27,427 nucleotides of DNA from Clostridia bacterium (GTDB lineage: Bacteria; Bacillota_A; Clostridia; Christensenellales; UBA1242): assembly GCA_017454425.1 (NCBI GenBank), contig JAFTCZ010000044.1, positions 1 to 27,427 on the forward strand, in the 5' to 3' direction. Positions within the stretch are counted from its first letter, which is position 1. Every line of letters begins with the position of its first letter. The notes under the pieces were generated by a model that was not told the DNA's origin, did no database searches, and was given only the letters and a program-made list of their open reading frames with translations. This document shows, one piece after another, positions 1-7,862 of the stretch. The position numbers were made by a program, and so were the translations under genes.

Positions 1-563
1 TGACCAAAATTGTTTCAAGATATGATGACAAAATATTTAATGATAAGGGTTTGCAAAGTGAAATTAATGGTCTTGATAAAATTATTAAACTTACAAACAA
101 TACTGCTATTCGCGTCAGCTCAAAATTTAATAAACAAGATCAAGAAAAAATCAATGTTGTTATTAACATAATAAGTGATGTCAATCATTATAACGAGCGT
201 ATTCAAAAAATGTACAATTATGGTCAAAGGTTCAAATTAAAACAACGCAAACTGACAAACACCCAAGTGCAAACACTTACAACACATTGGGAAGAGATGT
301 CAAAACTTTCAAAACAAATTTGTGAACTTATTCAAAATTTGGTTGACAACAACATGATGGTTGACAACAAATTGTTCAACAAAATATTGCATGCTTCAAA
401 ATTATGTGATGAACAAAATACATTGGCACGCCAAAGTGCCTTTGTGCCGCGACAAAAAATTAATGGTGATTATGTTACTTATTTTGATGTGTTGTTTGCA
501 TACGAAAACATTAATACAGATTTTGTAAATATCACTATCAAAATTGGCATTTTATCAAATTAG
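1..563 (+). CDS. PhoU-like helical domain protein, 3' part only
   Basis: The reading frame is open from the left edge (codons from position 3) to a TAG at 561-563, so the start lies outside the window; an internal TTG at 51 has no ribosome binding site. About 187 residues are visible, almost all predicted helix. Two stretches resemble the paired-helix signature of PhoU-like domains (hydrophobic-D/E-R-I-x-D-H-x-x-N-I): one around IISDVNHYNERI and a better one near the C-terminus, YFDVLFAYENINTDFVNI. PhoU-like domains occur as free PhoU and at the C-terminus of NptA-type Na+/phosphate cotransporters. The second seems more likely because the frame runs off the edge, but no membrane part can be seen. 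The stop codon overlaps the pgk ribosome binding site, suggesting co-transcription. The family call is inferred from motif shape. Confidence 0.5.
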   Translation, partial: TKIVSRYDDKIFNDKGLQSEINGLDKIIKLTNNTAIRVSSKFNKQDQEKINVVINIISDVNHYNERIQKMYNYGQRFKLKQRKLTNTQVQTLTTHWEEMSKLSKQICELIQNLVDNNMMVDNKLFNKILHASKLCDEQNTLARQSAFVPRQKINGDYVTYFDVLFAYENINTDFVNITIKIGILSN

Positions 564-575
564 GAGGGAAAAAAT

Positions 576-1769
576 ATGTTTAATAAAATGACACTAGAAG
601 ATTATGTTTGGGAAGGCAAAAAAGTACTTTTGCGCGTTGATTATAATGTGCCTCTTAACTCAAATCTCAAAATAACAAACGATAGACGAATTCGTGAGTC
701 TATTCCTACCATCAAATATCTTGTAGAACACAAAGCAAAAGTTATTATTTGTACACATCTTGGTCGTCCCGAAGGCAAGGTTGTGCCCGAATTTAGCCTC
801 GAGCCTGTTGCCGATCGTTTGCGCGAACTTATTAAAATGCCTGTTATTCTTACAAAAGATGTGGCAGATACCGACACTTTCAAGTTTGTTCGCAATATGA
901 AAGAGGGTGACATCATCATGATGCAAAACCTAAGATTCGAGCCAGGTGAAGAAGCCAACGACCCCGATTTTGTTCGCAGACTTGCATCTGTTGCTGACAT
1001 TTATTGTGGTGATGCTTTTGGCACAATGCATCGTGAGCATGCAAGTACGGTTGGTGTTGCAAAAGTTATGCCAAGTTGTGTAGGCCTGCTTGTCGAAAAA
1101 GAATTGCGCACCTTCGACAAAGTATTAAATAACCCAGACAAGCCTTTTGTTGTTTTGGTTGGTGGTGCCAAGGTAAAAGACAAAATAGAGCTTATTGACA
1201 ATTTGCTTGATAAGGCAGACACCATTATGGTTGGTGGTGCAATGGCTTATACTTTCTTGCGTGCACAAGGATATACAATGGGTAAGTCTTTGGTCGAAAA
1301 AGACAAAATTCCTATGGCAAGATTAATTCTTGAAAAGGCCGAAAAATTGGGCACAAGATTTTTGCTGCCTATTGACCATGTTGCCGCGTCCGAGTTTAGT
1401 TTTGCTGCCGAGCCTGTGGTTGTTACTACCGATAGGTTCCCACGCAATCTTATGGGTCTTGATATTGGTCCAAAAACCCTTGCACTTTACAAACGCTTTT
1501 TGCAAAGGTCAAAAACAGCTTTTTGGAATGGTCCAATGGGTGTTTTTGAGTTTCAAAAATTTGCAAAAGGTACAAACGAGATTGCAAAAACAATGGCAAA
1601 ATCTCCTTATATGACAATGGTTGGTGGCGGGGATAGTATTGCCGCAGTCGAAGGACTAGAGTTGCAAGACAAAATCAAATTTATTTCAACCGGGGGCGGT
1701 GCAAGCCTTAGGTTGCTTGAAGGCAAAAGTTTGCCAGGAGTAAATGCTATTCAAGACAAGTATGAATAA
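576..1769 (+). CDS. pgk: Phosphoglycerate kinase
   Basis: This cytoplasmic glycolytic enzyme moves a phosphate from 1,3-bisphosphoglycerate to ADP, giving ATP and 3-phosphoglycerate. The 397-residue length is normal for the family. Visible signatures are the N-terminal RVDYNVPL, the substrate-binding THLGRP, GGAKVKDKI, WNGPMGVFE and the C-terminal GGGDS nucleotide loop followed by STGGGASL. The start at 576 is chosen because AGGAGG (562-567) lies 8 nt upstream; an ATG at 588 is in frame but too far from it. It is the first recognisable gene of a pgk-tpiA-gpmI operon. No promoter is visible directly upstream, so transcription probably comes through the preceding PhoU-like gene. gap, often the first gene of this operon in Firmicutes, is not upstream here. 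Confidence 0.98.
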   Translation: MFNKMTLEDYVWEGKKVLLRVDYNVPLNSNLKITNDRRIRESIPTIKYLVEHKAKVIICTHLGRPEGKVVPEFSLEPVADRLRELIKMPVILTKDVADTDTFKFVRNMKEGDIIMMQNLRFEPGEEANDPDFVRRLASVADIYCGDAFGTMHREHASTVGVAKVMPSCVGLLVEKELRTFDKVLNNPDKPFVVLVGGAKVKDKIELIDNLLDKADTIMVGGAMAYTFLRAQGYTMGKSLVEKDKIPMARLILEKAEKLGTRFLLPIDHVAASEFSFAAEPVVVTTDRFPRNLMGLDIGPKTLALYKRFLQRSKTAFWNGPMGVFEFQKFAKGTNEIAKTMAKSPYMTMVGGGDSIAAVEGLELQDKIKFISTGGGASLRLLEGKSLPGVNAIQDKYE

Positions 1770-1779
1770 GAGGTAAAAT

Positions 1780-2511
1780 ATGAGATATTTAATTGCAAAC
1801 TGGAAGATGTCAATAGACAACGCAAAAATAACACAATTTTGCAACAGCCTTAAAAAAAGTAAATTTCCTGCAAGAGTTAAGTATGGCGTAAGTATTCCAC
1901 ATGTTTATATTGCAAAAACAGCACCAGCACTCAAGCGCAGTGGTTGGCTTGTTGGTGCACAAAATGTGGCATATGCCGAAAGTGGGGCATACACAGGCGA
2001 AAACAGTGCAAAAATGGTGGCAAGCGTTGGTGCTGACTTTTGTTTGGTTGGTCACAGTGAACGCAGAGCATTGTTTGAAGAAACCAACGAAGTTGTCAAC
2101 AAAAAACTAAATCGTATCATAAACAATGGCTTAATTCCACTATTGTGTATTGGCGAAACCCTAGAAGAATATGACCAAAACAACACAAAAAAAGTGCTAG
2201 GGCGTCAATTAAAAGAAGGATTAAAGGATATCAAAGACATCAAAAAGCTAATTATTGCCTATGAGCCGGTATGGGCAATCGGTACGGGCAAAGTGGCATC
2301 AGCAAAAGATATTCGTTCAAACATCACATTCATCAAGCAAACTATTCGCAAAATGTATGGAGAGAGTGCAAAAGTGCCTGTTTTGTATGGTGGAAGTGTA
2401 AAATCTAGCAATGCAAAAGAAATTTTTGCAATAGATTGTGTTGATGGGGCACTTGTTGGTGGCGCAAGCCTAGATTGTGGGGAGTTTTTGGCAATAGCCA
2501 AGTGTTTGTAA
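1780..2511 (+). CDS. tpiA: Triosephosphate isomerase
   Basis: This enzyme interconverts dihydroxyacetone phosphate and glyceraldehyde 3-phosphate in the cytoplasm. At 243 residues it is slightly shorter than the usual 250. The TIM-barrel catalytic residues are all visible: Asn7 and Lys9 in the N-terminal ANWKM, His92 in GHSERR and Glu162 in AYEPVWAIGTGK. The phosphate-binding GGSV and LVGGASL loops follow near the C-terminus. The start codon comes 10 nt after the pgk stop, with an AAGAGG ribosome binding site overlapping that stop, as expected for a translationally linked operon. It lies between pgk and gpmI. Confidence 0.98.
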   Translation: MRYLIANWKMSIDNAKITQFCNSLKKSKFPARVKYGVSIPHVYIAKTAPALKRSGWLVGAQNVAYAESGAYTGENSAKMVASVGADFCLVGHSERRALFEETNEVVNKKLNRIINNGLIPLLCIGETLEEYDQNNTKKVLGRQLKEGLKDIKDIKKLIIAYEPVWAIGTGKVASAKDIRSNITFIKQTIRKMYGESAKVPVLYGGSVKSSNAKEIFAIDCVDGALVGGASLDCGEFLAIAKCL

Positions 2512-2522
2512 TAGGAGGAAAG

Positions 2523-4055
2523 ATGAAAACAAAACAGCCTGTGCTGGGCATTATTTTAGATGGTTTTGGGGTGCGAAAGGGCAAAGATGGCAATCCTTTT
2601 TATGAGGCGCAAATGCCATTTTATCAATCATTATTAAAAAAATATCCGCACACAACCATTAATGCAAGCGGTGCATATGTTGGCTTGCCAGATGGCCAAA
2701 TGGGCAACAGTGAGGTAGGTCACATCAATCTTGGTGCCGGCCGTATTGTTTATCAAGATTTTATGCGCATAAACAATGCCATAAAAGATAAAAGCTTACA
2801 ACACAACAAAATTCTTGTTGATATGTTAAATCGTGCCGAAAAGAAACAATGTACACTTCATCTTATTGGTCTTGTATCAGATGGTGGAATTCACAGCAGC
2901 ATCAATCATTTGTTGGCACTTTTGGATATAATAACAAAATATAACATAAAAGATGTAAAAGTTCATTGCATCACCGATGGCCGAGACACGCCTGTTGAAA
3001 GTGGCAAAGGTTTTGTTAAAACTATTGAAGAACGCCTAAACAAAGACAAATTAGGCAGTATTGCCACAATTATTGGTCGTTTTTATGCCATGGACCGAGA
3101 ACAAAGGTGGGCACGCACGCAAGAAGCCTTTGATTTGTTTGTATATGGCAAAGCAAAGTTTAGGGCAAACACCTTTGACCGTGCCTTTGATGTTGCGTAT
3201 GGCCGCAAAGTAAGTGATGAATATATCCCAAGTTTTGCAATTGGTGGCTATGATGGAATGTCTTCGGGTGACGAAGTTTTGTTCTTTAACTTTAGGCCCG
3301 ATCGCATGCGACAAATAACGGCGGCTTTTGCAAGTTCTCGTTTTAATAAGTTTGCTAGGGGCAAAATGCCAAAAATAAAATGCACAGCAATGTGTGTTTA
3401 TGATGACAAACAGGCAAATTTGCCAGCGCTTTTTGGGCAAGAATTTCCGCACAACACTTTGTCAATGGTGGTATCACGAATAGGGTACCGTCAATTAAAA
3501 GTTGCCGAAACAACAAAATATGCACATGTCACATATTATTTTAATGGTGGAGTAGAAAAACCATACAAAAATGAAGACCGAACCTTGATAGAAAGTGCAT
3601 ATGTTGATGATTTTGCAACTTTTCCACAAATGCGTGCAAGAGAAATTGCCCAAGAATTGGCATTAAAACTATGTGATCAAAAATATGACCTAATTATTGC
3701 CAATTTTAGCAATGCCGACATGGTTGGTCATAGGGGCAATATGCAGGCAAGTATTAAGACGCTTGAAGTTTTGGACGAGTGCCTCAAAATTGTTGTCACG
3801 GCAGCACAAAACAATGGTGTTGTGTGTGTTATTACTGCCGATCACGGCAATATCGAAGATATGCGCGTTTCAAATGGCCGTGCCACCACACACACAACAA
3901 ATCCTGTACCATTTATTATTGCAGACAACAACTATGCATTAAAGAAAGGTGATTTTGGGCTTGATTGTTTTGCACCTACAATTCTTGACATTATGGGCAT
4001 ACCACGCCCCAAAGATATGACAGGGCCTAGTATTGTTGCCTTTGATGATAGTTGA
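2523..4055 (+). CDS. gpmI: 2,3-bisphosphoglycerate-independent phosphoglycerate mutase
   Basis: This enzyme converts 3-phosphoglycerate to 2-phosphoglycerate using two Mn2+ ions and a phosphoserine intermediate. The 510 residues match the family's usual 510-515. Asp13 (in LDGFG) and the nucleophile Ser63 (GQMGNSEVGHINLGAGR) are visible, then GRDTPVES, GRFYAMDREQRWAR, FFNFRPDRMRQ and the metal-binding ITADHGNIEDM. The frame stays open upstream to 2475, but the ATG at 2523 is the start: an ATAGGAGGAAAG ribosome binding site sits just before it and the protein begins with the family's usual strand. It is the last gene of the glycolytic operon. eno, a common next gene, is absent, and the -35 box of the next gene's promoter overlaps this stop codon. 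Confidence 0.97.
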   Translation: MKTKQPVLGIILDGFGVRKGKDGNPFYEAQMPFYQSLLKKYPHTTINASGAYVGLPDGQMGNSEVGHINLGAGRIVYQDFMRINNAIKDKSLQHNKILVDMLNRAEKKQCTLHLIGLVSDGGIHSSINHLLALLDIITKYNIKDVKVHCITDGRDTPVESGKGFVKTIEERLNKDKLGSIATIIGRFYAMDREQRWARTQEAFDLFVYGKAKFRANTFDRAFDVAYGRKVSDEYIPSFAIGGYDGMSSGDEVLFFNFRPDRMRQITAAFASSRFNKFARGKMPKIKCTAMCVYDDKQANLPALFGQEFPHNTLSMVVSRIGYRQLKVAETTKYAHVTYYFNGGVEKPYKNEDRTLIESAYVDDFATFPQMRAREIAQELALKLCDQKYDLIIANFSNADMVGHRGNMQASIKTLEVLDECLKIVVTAAQNNGVVCVITADHGNIEDMRVSNGRATTHTTNPVPFIIADNNYALKKGDFGLDCFAPTILDIMGIPRPKDMTGPSIVAFDDS

Positions 4056-4080
4056 CACTATATACTTTTTGGTATATAAT
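4052..4080 (+). promoter_or_regulatory. Consensus sigma-A promoter for the 4098 gene
   Basis: Perfect TTGACA (4052-4057) and TATAAT (4075-4080) are separated by exactly 17 bp. The -35 box overlaps the gpmI stop codon. A 7-bp inverted repeat (TATATAC 4059-4065, GTATATA 4072-4078) covers the spacer and part of the -10 and could be an operator. The predicted transcription start (about 4087) leaves a leader of only about 10 nt before the ATG at 4098. Confidence 0.8.
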
Positions 4081-4097
4081 GCAAAAGAGGAGTTATT

Positions 4098-4337
4098 ATG
4101 AATATTAGTTTGATTGCCAATTTTATTAACACATTTCTAAACACTTGTGTACGCAATATTCCCGAGGGGGTTAGATGGCTTATTGTTTGCCTTGCTGCCG
4201 CAGGAATGTTTTGGTTTTTTGCTTTATCAATCAACAAAGCAAAAGATCATGACAAAAAACCAATTAGGGTGTTGTTTTTGATATTGTCATTCTTGTGTTT
4301 GGGAGTTTTAATATTATATACATCATTCCGTGGTTAA
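4098..4337 (+). CDS. Small two-helix membrane protein, function unknown
   Basis: I do not recognise this 79-residue protein. It has an amphipathic N-terminal stretch, one hydrophobic segment near residues 26-46, a short charged loop (about residues 47-56, with KAKDHDKKP) and a second hydrophobic segment near 57-75. This predicts a two-pass inner-membrane protein with no soluble domain. A GAGGAG ribosome binding site lies 6 nt before the ATG. The gene sits between gpmI and secG but has its own consensus sigma-A promoter overlapping the gpmI stop, so it appears to be expressed separately and strongly. A second protein of near-identical length and layout is encoded at 25488-25730. Coding status is supported by the promoter, ribosome binding site and plausible topology. 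Confidence 0.7.
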   Translation: MNISLIANFINTFLNTCVRNIPEGVRWLIVCLAAAGMFWFFALSINKAKDHDKKPIRVLFLILSFLCLGVLILYTSFRG

Positions 4338-4372
4338 TTAATGATATTTGCATACAAAATATGTAAAATCAC

Positions 4373-4401
4373 TTGAATAATTGTACTTTGTGTGTTACAA
4401 T
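4373..4401 (+). promoter_or_regulatory. Sigma-A promoter for secG
   Basis: TTGAAT (4373-4378) and TACAAT (4396-4401) are 17 bp apart, 34 nt upstream of the secG ATG. Confidence 0.65.
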
Positions 4402-4434
4402 ACCAAGTATTATTCCCTAAATTTTGGAGGACTT

Positions 4435-4740
4435 ATGTTTTTTAGTTTGTTGGGGCTAGACCCAGGCGTTGCTCAGGTTTTGGGTATTGTGCAGTATGTT
4501 ATAGTTGCACTTATTGCACTATGTGCACTTGCCATTATATTTTTGGTACTATTTCAAAAAAGTAACAGTGATGGTGGGTTAAACGCAATTAGTGGTGTGC
4601 AAGAAACATATTTTGCACACAACAAAGGCAATACACGCGAGGGTACTTTGCGCAGGCTTACGATGATTCTCGCAATTGTTATTGCAGTTTTGGCGATTGT
4701 ATATTGGATAACATTAAAGATATATAATCCATTTAATTAA
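4435..4740 (+). CDS. secG: Preprotein translocase subunit SecG
   Basis: SecG is the small third subunit of the SecYEG protein-export channel and helps the SecA-driven cycle. The product has 101 residues. Its two membrane helices (about 15-38 and 73-95) enclose the conserved loop, seen here as LFQKSNSDGGLNAISGVQET followed by FAHNKGNTREGTLRRLT; this matches the family pattern (Q-K-S-x-x-x-G-L-x-A-I-x-G, then KG-x-T-x-E-x-x-L-x-R-L-T). The start at 4435 is preferred over an in-frame TTG at 4381 because TTGGAGGAC lies directly before it. It stands ahead of rnr and smpB, a common order in Firmicutes, with its own promoter. Confidence 0.93.
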   Translation: MFFSLLGLDPGVAQVLGIVQYVIVALIALCALAIIFLVLFQKSNSDGGLNAISGVQETYFAHNKGNTREGTLRRLTMILAIVIAVLAIVYWITLKIYNPFN

Positions 4741-4781
4741 TTTACAAAAGGGGTGGAATAATCCCTCTTTTTGTTTGTAAA
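4741..4781 (+). terminator. Hairpin with T-run between secG and rnr
   Basis: Outer arms TTTACAAA (4741-4748) and TTTGTAAA (4774-4781) are complementary, and an inner GGG/CCC pairing precedes CTTTTTG. It could end secG transcripts or act as a partial terminator ahead of rnr, which starts only 14 nt later and has no other promoter that I can see. Confidence 0.45.
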
Positions 4782-4794
4782 AAGGATAAAGAGT

Positions 4795-6897
4795 ATGCAA
4801 GAGATTATAGATTTTATTTCGGCTCACAGCCTAGATTATCAAACAAGGCCTGTTATTGCGCGTGCTGTTAGTGATGGACTTAATATGCCATACACTGATG
4901 CGTATGTAAGCATAAATAAGTTGCTCGAAAACGGTGACATGGTGCAAGTGGGCGGAATGGGCAAATTGGCTTTGTCAAAAACTTTGGGTTATAAAAAAGG
5001 TAAACTTACGGGAAACGCAAGAGGGTTTGCCTTTTGTCGCATTTTAGATGAAGAAGCGCCCGATGTGTTTGTCCCTCATGTTGGGCTTAAAAACGCACTG
5101 CACAAAGATACTGTTCTTATTAGTGTCAAAAAAAAAGGTGAGCAATTTGAGGGCGAAGTTGTCAAAATTTTGGCACGCAACAACCTAAACATTGTTGGCA
5201 GGCTTGATTATGTCCGCCCGGGTTTGGCTTTTGTAAAACCAGATGATGTTCATTATTTTAACGACATTATGGTGAAAAACGCAGACAAAATGCGTGCACA
5301 AAACGGTGACAAAGTTGTTTGTCGCATCAAGGCATACAACAATGGCGATAAAAATCCTTTTAGTGAAATAACCGAAGTTCTTGGGCATGACGACACGCCA
5401 ATGCTTGCAATGCTTTCTATTATCCGTGAAAACAATTTGTACGAAGAGTTTCCAAAAGATGTTTTGGCAGAAGCAAAAACTCAGCCAACTTCCGTGCCCG
5501 AATCACGCGTTAAGGGCAGAGTAGATTTTCGAGATGACAAAGTTGTCACCATTGATGGCGAAGACGCAAAAGACCTTGATGATGCAGTATGCGTCATCAA
5601 AAAACCTGATGGCAGTTACATCTTAAAAGTTCATATTGCTGATGTATCCGATTATGTCAAATATGACAGTTTGCTAGATAAAGAGGCCTACAAGCGTGCA
5701 ACAAGTGTATATTTCCCAAATCTTGTTTATCCTATGTTGCCTCGTGAATTGTCAAATGGCATATGCTCACTCAATCCAAACGAAAACAGGCTTACATTAT
5801 CTGTTGTTATGCACATAACAAGTGAAGGTGATGTTGTCGATTATGATATATGCGAAGGTGTTATTCGCACTTGTGAACGCATGACATACACTGATGTGTT
5901 TGCAATCCTTCAGGGTGATGAGGCAACCTGCAAAAAATATGATTATCTTGTGCAAGACTTTAAGAACATGGAAGAATTGCACTACATTTTAGAGGCAAAG
6001 CGCAAAAAACGCGGAGCACTCGAGTTTGATTTGCCCGAATGTAAGTTCGAGATGGACGCCGAAGGCCATGTTATTGATGTTCATCTTTACGAGCGCAATG
6101 TTGCGCATATGATGATCGAGTCATTTATGCTTATTGCAAACGAAGTTGTTGCCGAGGCGATGTGCAAGCGCGAAATTCCTTTTGTATTCCGTGTGCACGA
6201 GCAACCAGATGCCGATAAAATGAACGAGTTTTTCAACTTTATTTATGGGTTTAAGCTTAAACTAAACACAACCCCAGATAAAGTAAAGCCAAAAGATTTG
6301 CAAAACTTATTAAACAAAATAAAGGGCCAGCCATACGAAAGTATGATAAACCAAGTTATGCTTCGCAGCCTTCAAAAGGCAAGATATGCAAGCAAAAACC
6401 TAGGGCACTTTGGTATTGCTGCACAATATTATTGCCACTTTACATCACCAATTAGGCGTTATCCTGACCTAGCAATTCACCGCATAATAAAATCAGTTGT
6501 CTTGCGCAAGCCAGACAAAAATTGGTATGAGTTCTTAAAAGATTGGGTAGTAGATGCTAGTTTGCAATCTAGTGACCGCGAAAAACTTGCCGAGTCAGCC
6601 GAGCGCGAAGTAGATGACCTTAAAAAGGCCGAATATATGCAAGGGCATTTGCAAGAGGAATTTGAAGGCATAGTCACAGGTGTTACCTCATTTGGTGTAT
6701 TTGTCGAGTTGCCAAATACGGTAGAGGGGTTGTGCACTATGGAAAACTTGCCCGATGACAACTATTTGTTGTTCGAAAAAGCTTACAAACTTTCGGGCAG
6801 CAAGCATAGTTATCACCTAGGTCAAAAAGTGCGAGTAAAGGCAGTTGAAGTTAACTTATTAAAACGCCAAATAACCTTCAAAATGTTGACAGAATAG
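4795..6897 (+). CDS. rnr: Ribonuclease R
   Basis: RNase R is a processive 3'-5' exoribonuclease that unwinds structured RNA and, with SmpB-tmRNA, degrades mRNAs released from stalled ribosomes. The product has 700 residues. Domains in order: an N-terminal winged-helix segment (about 1-65), cold-shock-like OB domains (about 70-230), the RNB catalytic core with its metal-binding cluster DGEDAKDLDDA (254-264), and a C-terminal S1 domain beginning near EEFEGIVTGVTSFGVFVELP. RNB signatures such as HIADVSDYV and FTSPIRRYPDL are intact. The lysine-rich tail of some homologues is missing; the protein ends soon after the S1 fold. The ATG at 4795 follows AAAGGATAAAGAG; an in-frame TTG at 4771 lies in the preceding hairpin and is less likely. 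Nearby smpB and ssrA fit its role in ribosome rescue. Confidence 0.96.
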   Translation: MQEIIDFISAHSLDYQTRPVIARAVSDGLNMPYTDAYVSINKLLENGDMVQVGGMGKLALSKTLGYKKGKLTGNARGFAFCRILDEEAPDVFVPHVGLKNALHKDTVLISVKKKGEQFEGEVVKILARNNLNIVGRLDYVRPGLAFVKPDDVHYFNDIMVKNADKMRAQNGDKVVCRIKAYNNGDKNPFSEITEVLGHDDTPMLAMLSIIRENNLYEEFPKDVLAEAKTQPTSVPESRVKGRVDFRDDKVVTIDGEDAKDLDDAVCVIKKPDGSYILKVHIADVSDYVKYDSLLDKEAYKRATSVYFPNLVYPMLPRELSNGICSLNPNENRLTLSVVMHITSEGDVVDYDICEGVIRTCERMTYTDVFAILQGDEATCKKYDYLVQDFKNMEELHYILEAKRKKRGALEFDLPECKFEMDAEGHVIDVHLYERNVAHMMIESFMLIANEVVAEAMCKREIPFVFRVHEQPDADKMNEFFNFIYGFKLKLNTTPDKVKPKDLQNLLNKIKGQPYESMINQVMLRSLQKARYASKNLGHFGIAAQYYCHFTSPIRRYPDLAIHRIIKSVVLRKPDKNWYEFLKDWVVDASLQSSDREKLAESAEREVDDLKKAEYMQGHLQEEFEGIVTGVTSFGVFVELPNTVEGLCTMENLPDDNYLLFEKAYKLSGSKHSYHLGQKVRVKAVEVNLLKRQITFKMLTE

Positions 6898-6936
6898 GGC
6901 GTTTGGGCACAATATAAAAAATTTTGTAAAAAGGTA

Positions 6937-6965
6937 TTGAAATATTAATTCAGTTGTGATATAAT
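6937..6965 (+). promoter_or_regulatory. Sigma-A promoter for smpB (and probably ssrA)
   Basis: TTGAAA (6937-6942) and TATAAT (6960-6965) are 17 bp apart, with an extended -10 TG at 6957-6958. No convincing promoter is seen between smpB and ssrA, so this one probably drives both. Confidence 0.75.
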
Positions 6966-6977
6966 AAAGGAGTAGCA

Positions 6978-7421
6978 ATGAGAGTTATTACTACTAACAA
7001 ACGAGCGAACTTTGAATATTTTGTGTTGCAAAAGTTTGTTGCGGGTGTTGTCTTAAAGGGTGGCGAGGTCAAGTCGGTTAGGGCTGGCCATGTGTCAATA
7101 AATGATACATATGTGACCATCAAGGGTGGCGAGGCATATATAATCAATAGTTATATAAAACCTTACTCGTTTGACCGAGTACCACAAGAAGAACGCCGAA
7201 CACGCAAACTTTTGTTAAATCGCAACGAGATAGATTTTTTATCTCAACAGGTTGCTACAAAGGGTTTGACAATTGTTCCATTAAAGATGTATTTTGAGGG
7301 GCAACTTGTCAAACTTGAAATAGCATTGTGCCAAGGAAAACTTTTGCACGACAAACGCAAAGTTATCAAAGAGCGTGATGTTAGGCGTAACATACAACGA
7401 GAACTTAAGGAAAATTCCTAA
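6978..7421 (+). CDS. smpB: SsrA-binding protein SmpB
   Basis: SmpB binds the tRNA-like end of tmRNA and brings it to stalled ribosomes for trans-translation. The 147 residues match the family's usual 150. Conserved pieces are GVVLKGGEVKSVRAG, the SYIKPYSFDRVP region, RTRKLLLNRNEI, KGLTIVPLKMYFEG and the C-terminal basic GKLLHDKRKVIKERD, which continues into a basic tail that enters the mRNA channel in known structures. AAAGGAG lies a few bases before the ATG. The stop is only 7 nt before the mature 5' end of ssrA, so protein and RNA partners are probably made from one transcript and separated by RNA processing. Confidence 0.96.
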   Translation: MRVITTNKRANFEYFVLQKFVAGVVLKGGEVKSVRAGHVSINDTYVTIKGGEAYIINSYIKPYSFDRVPQEERRTRKLLLNRNEIDFLSQQVATKGLTIVPLKMYFEGQLVKLEIALCQGKLLHDKRKVIKERDVRRNIQRELKENS

Positions 7422-7428
7422 AAGTTTT

Positions 7429-7820
7429 GGGGGTGTTACGGCTTTGACAGTTAATGTACTGTACTAATGGCATATTGCAGGTTCGTCTGCATTAACAACG
7501 AAAACTAAATGTAAACGCAAACAAAAATGTTTCGTCATACACAAGCATGAGCCCTGCTTACGCTTATGTATAATTGCTTGATTTAAGCGTTATTAAATCT
7601 GCCGCTGATGTGCTGGATAGCACCTAGGACATATCAAACGGCATCAACCCACTAGGCTGCTCACATACGAAATGTCTATGGTCGTATGTTGTACAATATA
7701 GACTGTGTGTTGTACACCTGTCATTTGGTTAGCACAATGCAAGATAATAAAATGACTAAATATGTAGAGGTTAGTTCAGTAGTTTTCTGGACATGGGTTC
7801 AACTCCCATCATCTCCACCA
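7429..7820 (+). ncRNA. ssrA: Transfer-messenger RNA (tmRNA)
   Basis: This one-piece 392-nt tmRNA rescues stalled ribosomes and adds a degradation tag. The acceptor stem is GGGGGTG (7429-7435) with CATCTCC (7810-7816), the 3' ACCA is encoded (7817-7820), and the T-arm is ATGGG/CCCAT (7793-7809) with loop TTCAACT. The conserved GTTACGGCTTTGACAG follows the 5' end. The tag frame resumes at GCA 7517-7519, placed by the TAAATGTAAAC lead-in that resembles the Bacillus sequence, and reads ANKNVSSYTSMSPAYAYV to TAA 7571-7573, after the uncoded alanine. The stop lies in the loop of helix 5 (ACGCTTA 7560-7566, TAAGCGT 7584-7590), as expected. The tag end, AYV, differs from the usual LAA-type end. No terminator separates ssrA from the next gene. 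Confidence 0.96.
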
Positions 7821-7862
7821 TTTGAGAAAAATTTCAAAAGATATTTTAAGGGGTAAAACATT

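Noticed and set aside
641..1000. A 119-codon open frame on the - strand inside pgk
   Set aside because: Shadow of pgk, no ribosome binding site and no recognisable domain.
1089..1120. TGTCGAA and TTCGACA (0A-box-like) inside pgk
   Set aside because: Within a conserved coding region; used only as a guide to how often the 7-mer occurs by chance.
3051..3452. A 133-codon open frame on the - strand inside gpmI
   Set aside because: It lies wholly opposite a clear gpmI gene, has no ribosome binding site, and its product is Cys/Phe/Lys-rich, as expected from reading an A/T-rich gene backwards.
6860..6906. AAACGCC and GGCGTTT arms around the rnr stop as a terminator
   Set aside because: The loop is over 30 nt and no T-run follows.
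7821..7840. TTTGA/TCAAA hairpin after the tmRNA as a terminator
   Set aside because: Five A/T-rich pairs and no T-run; too weak to call.
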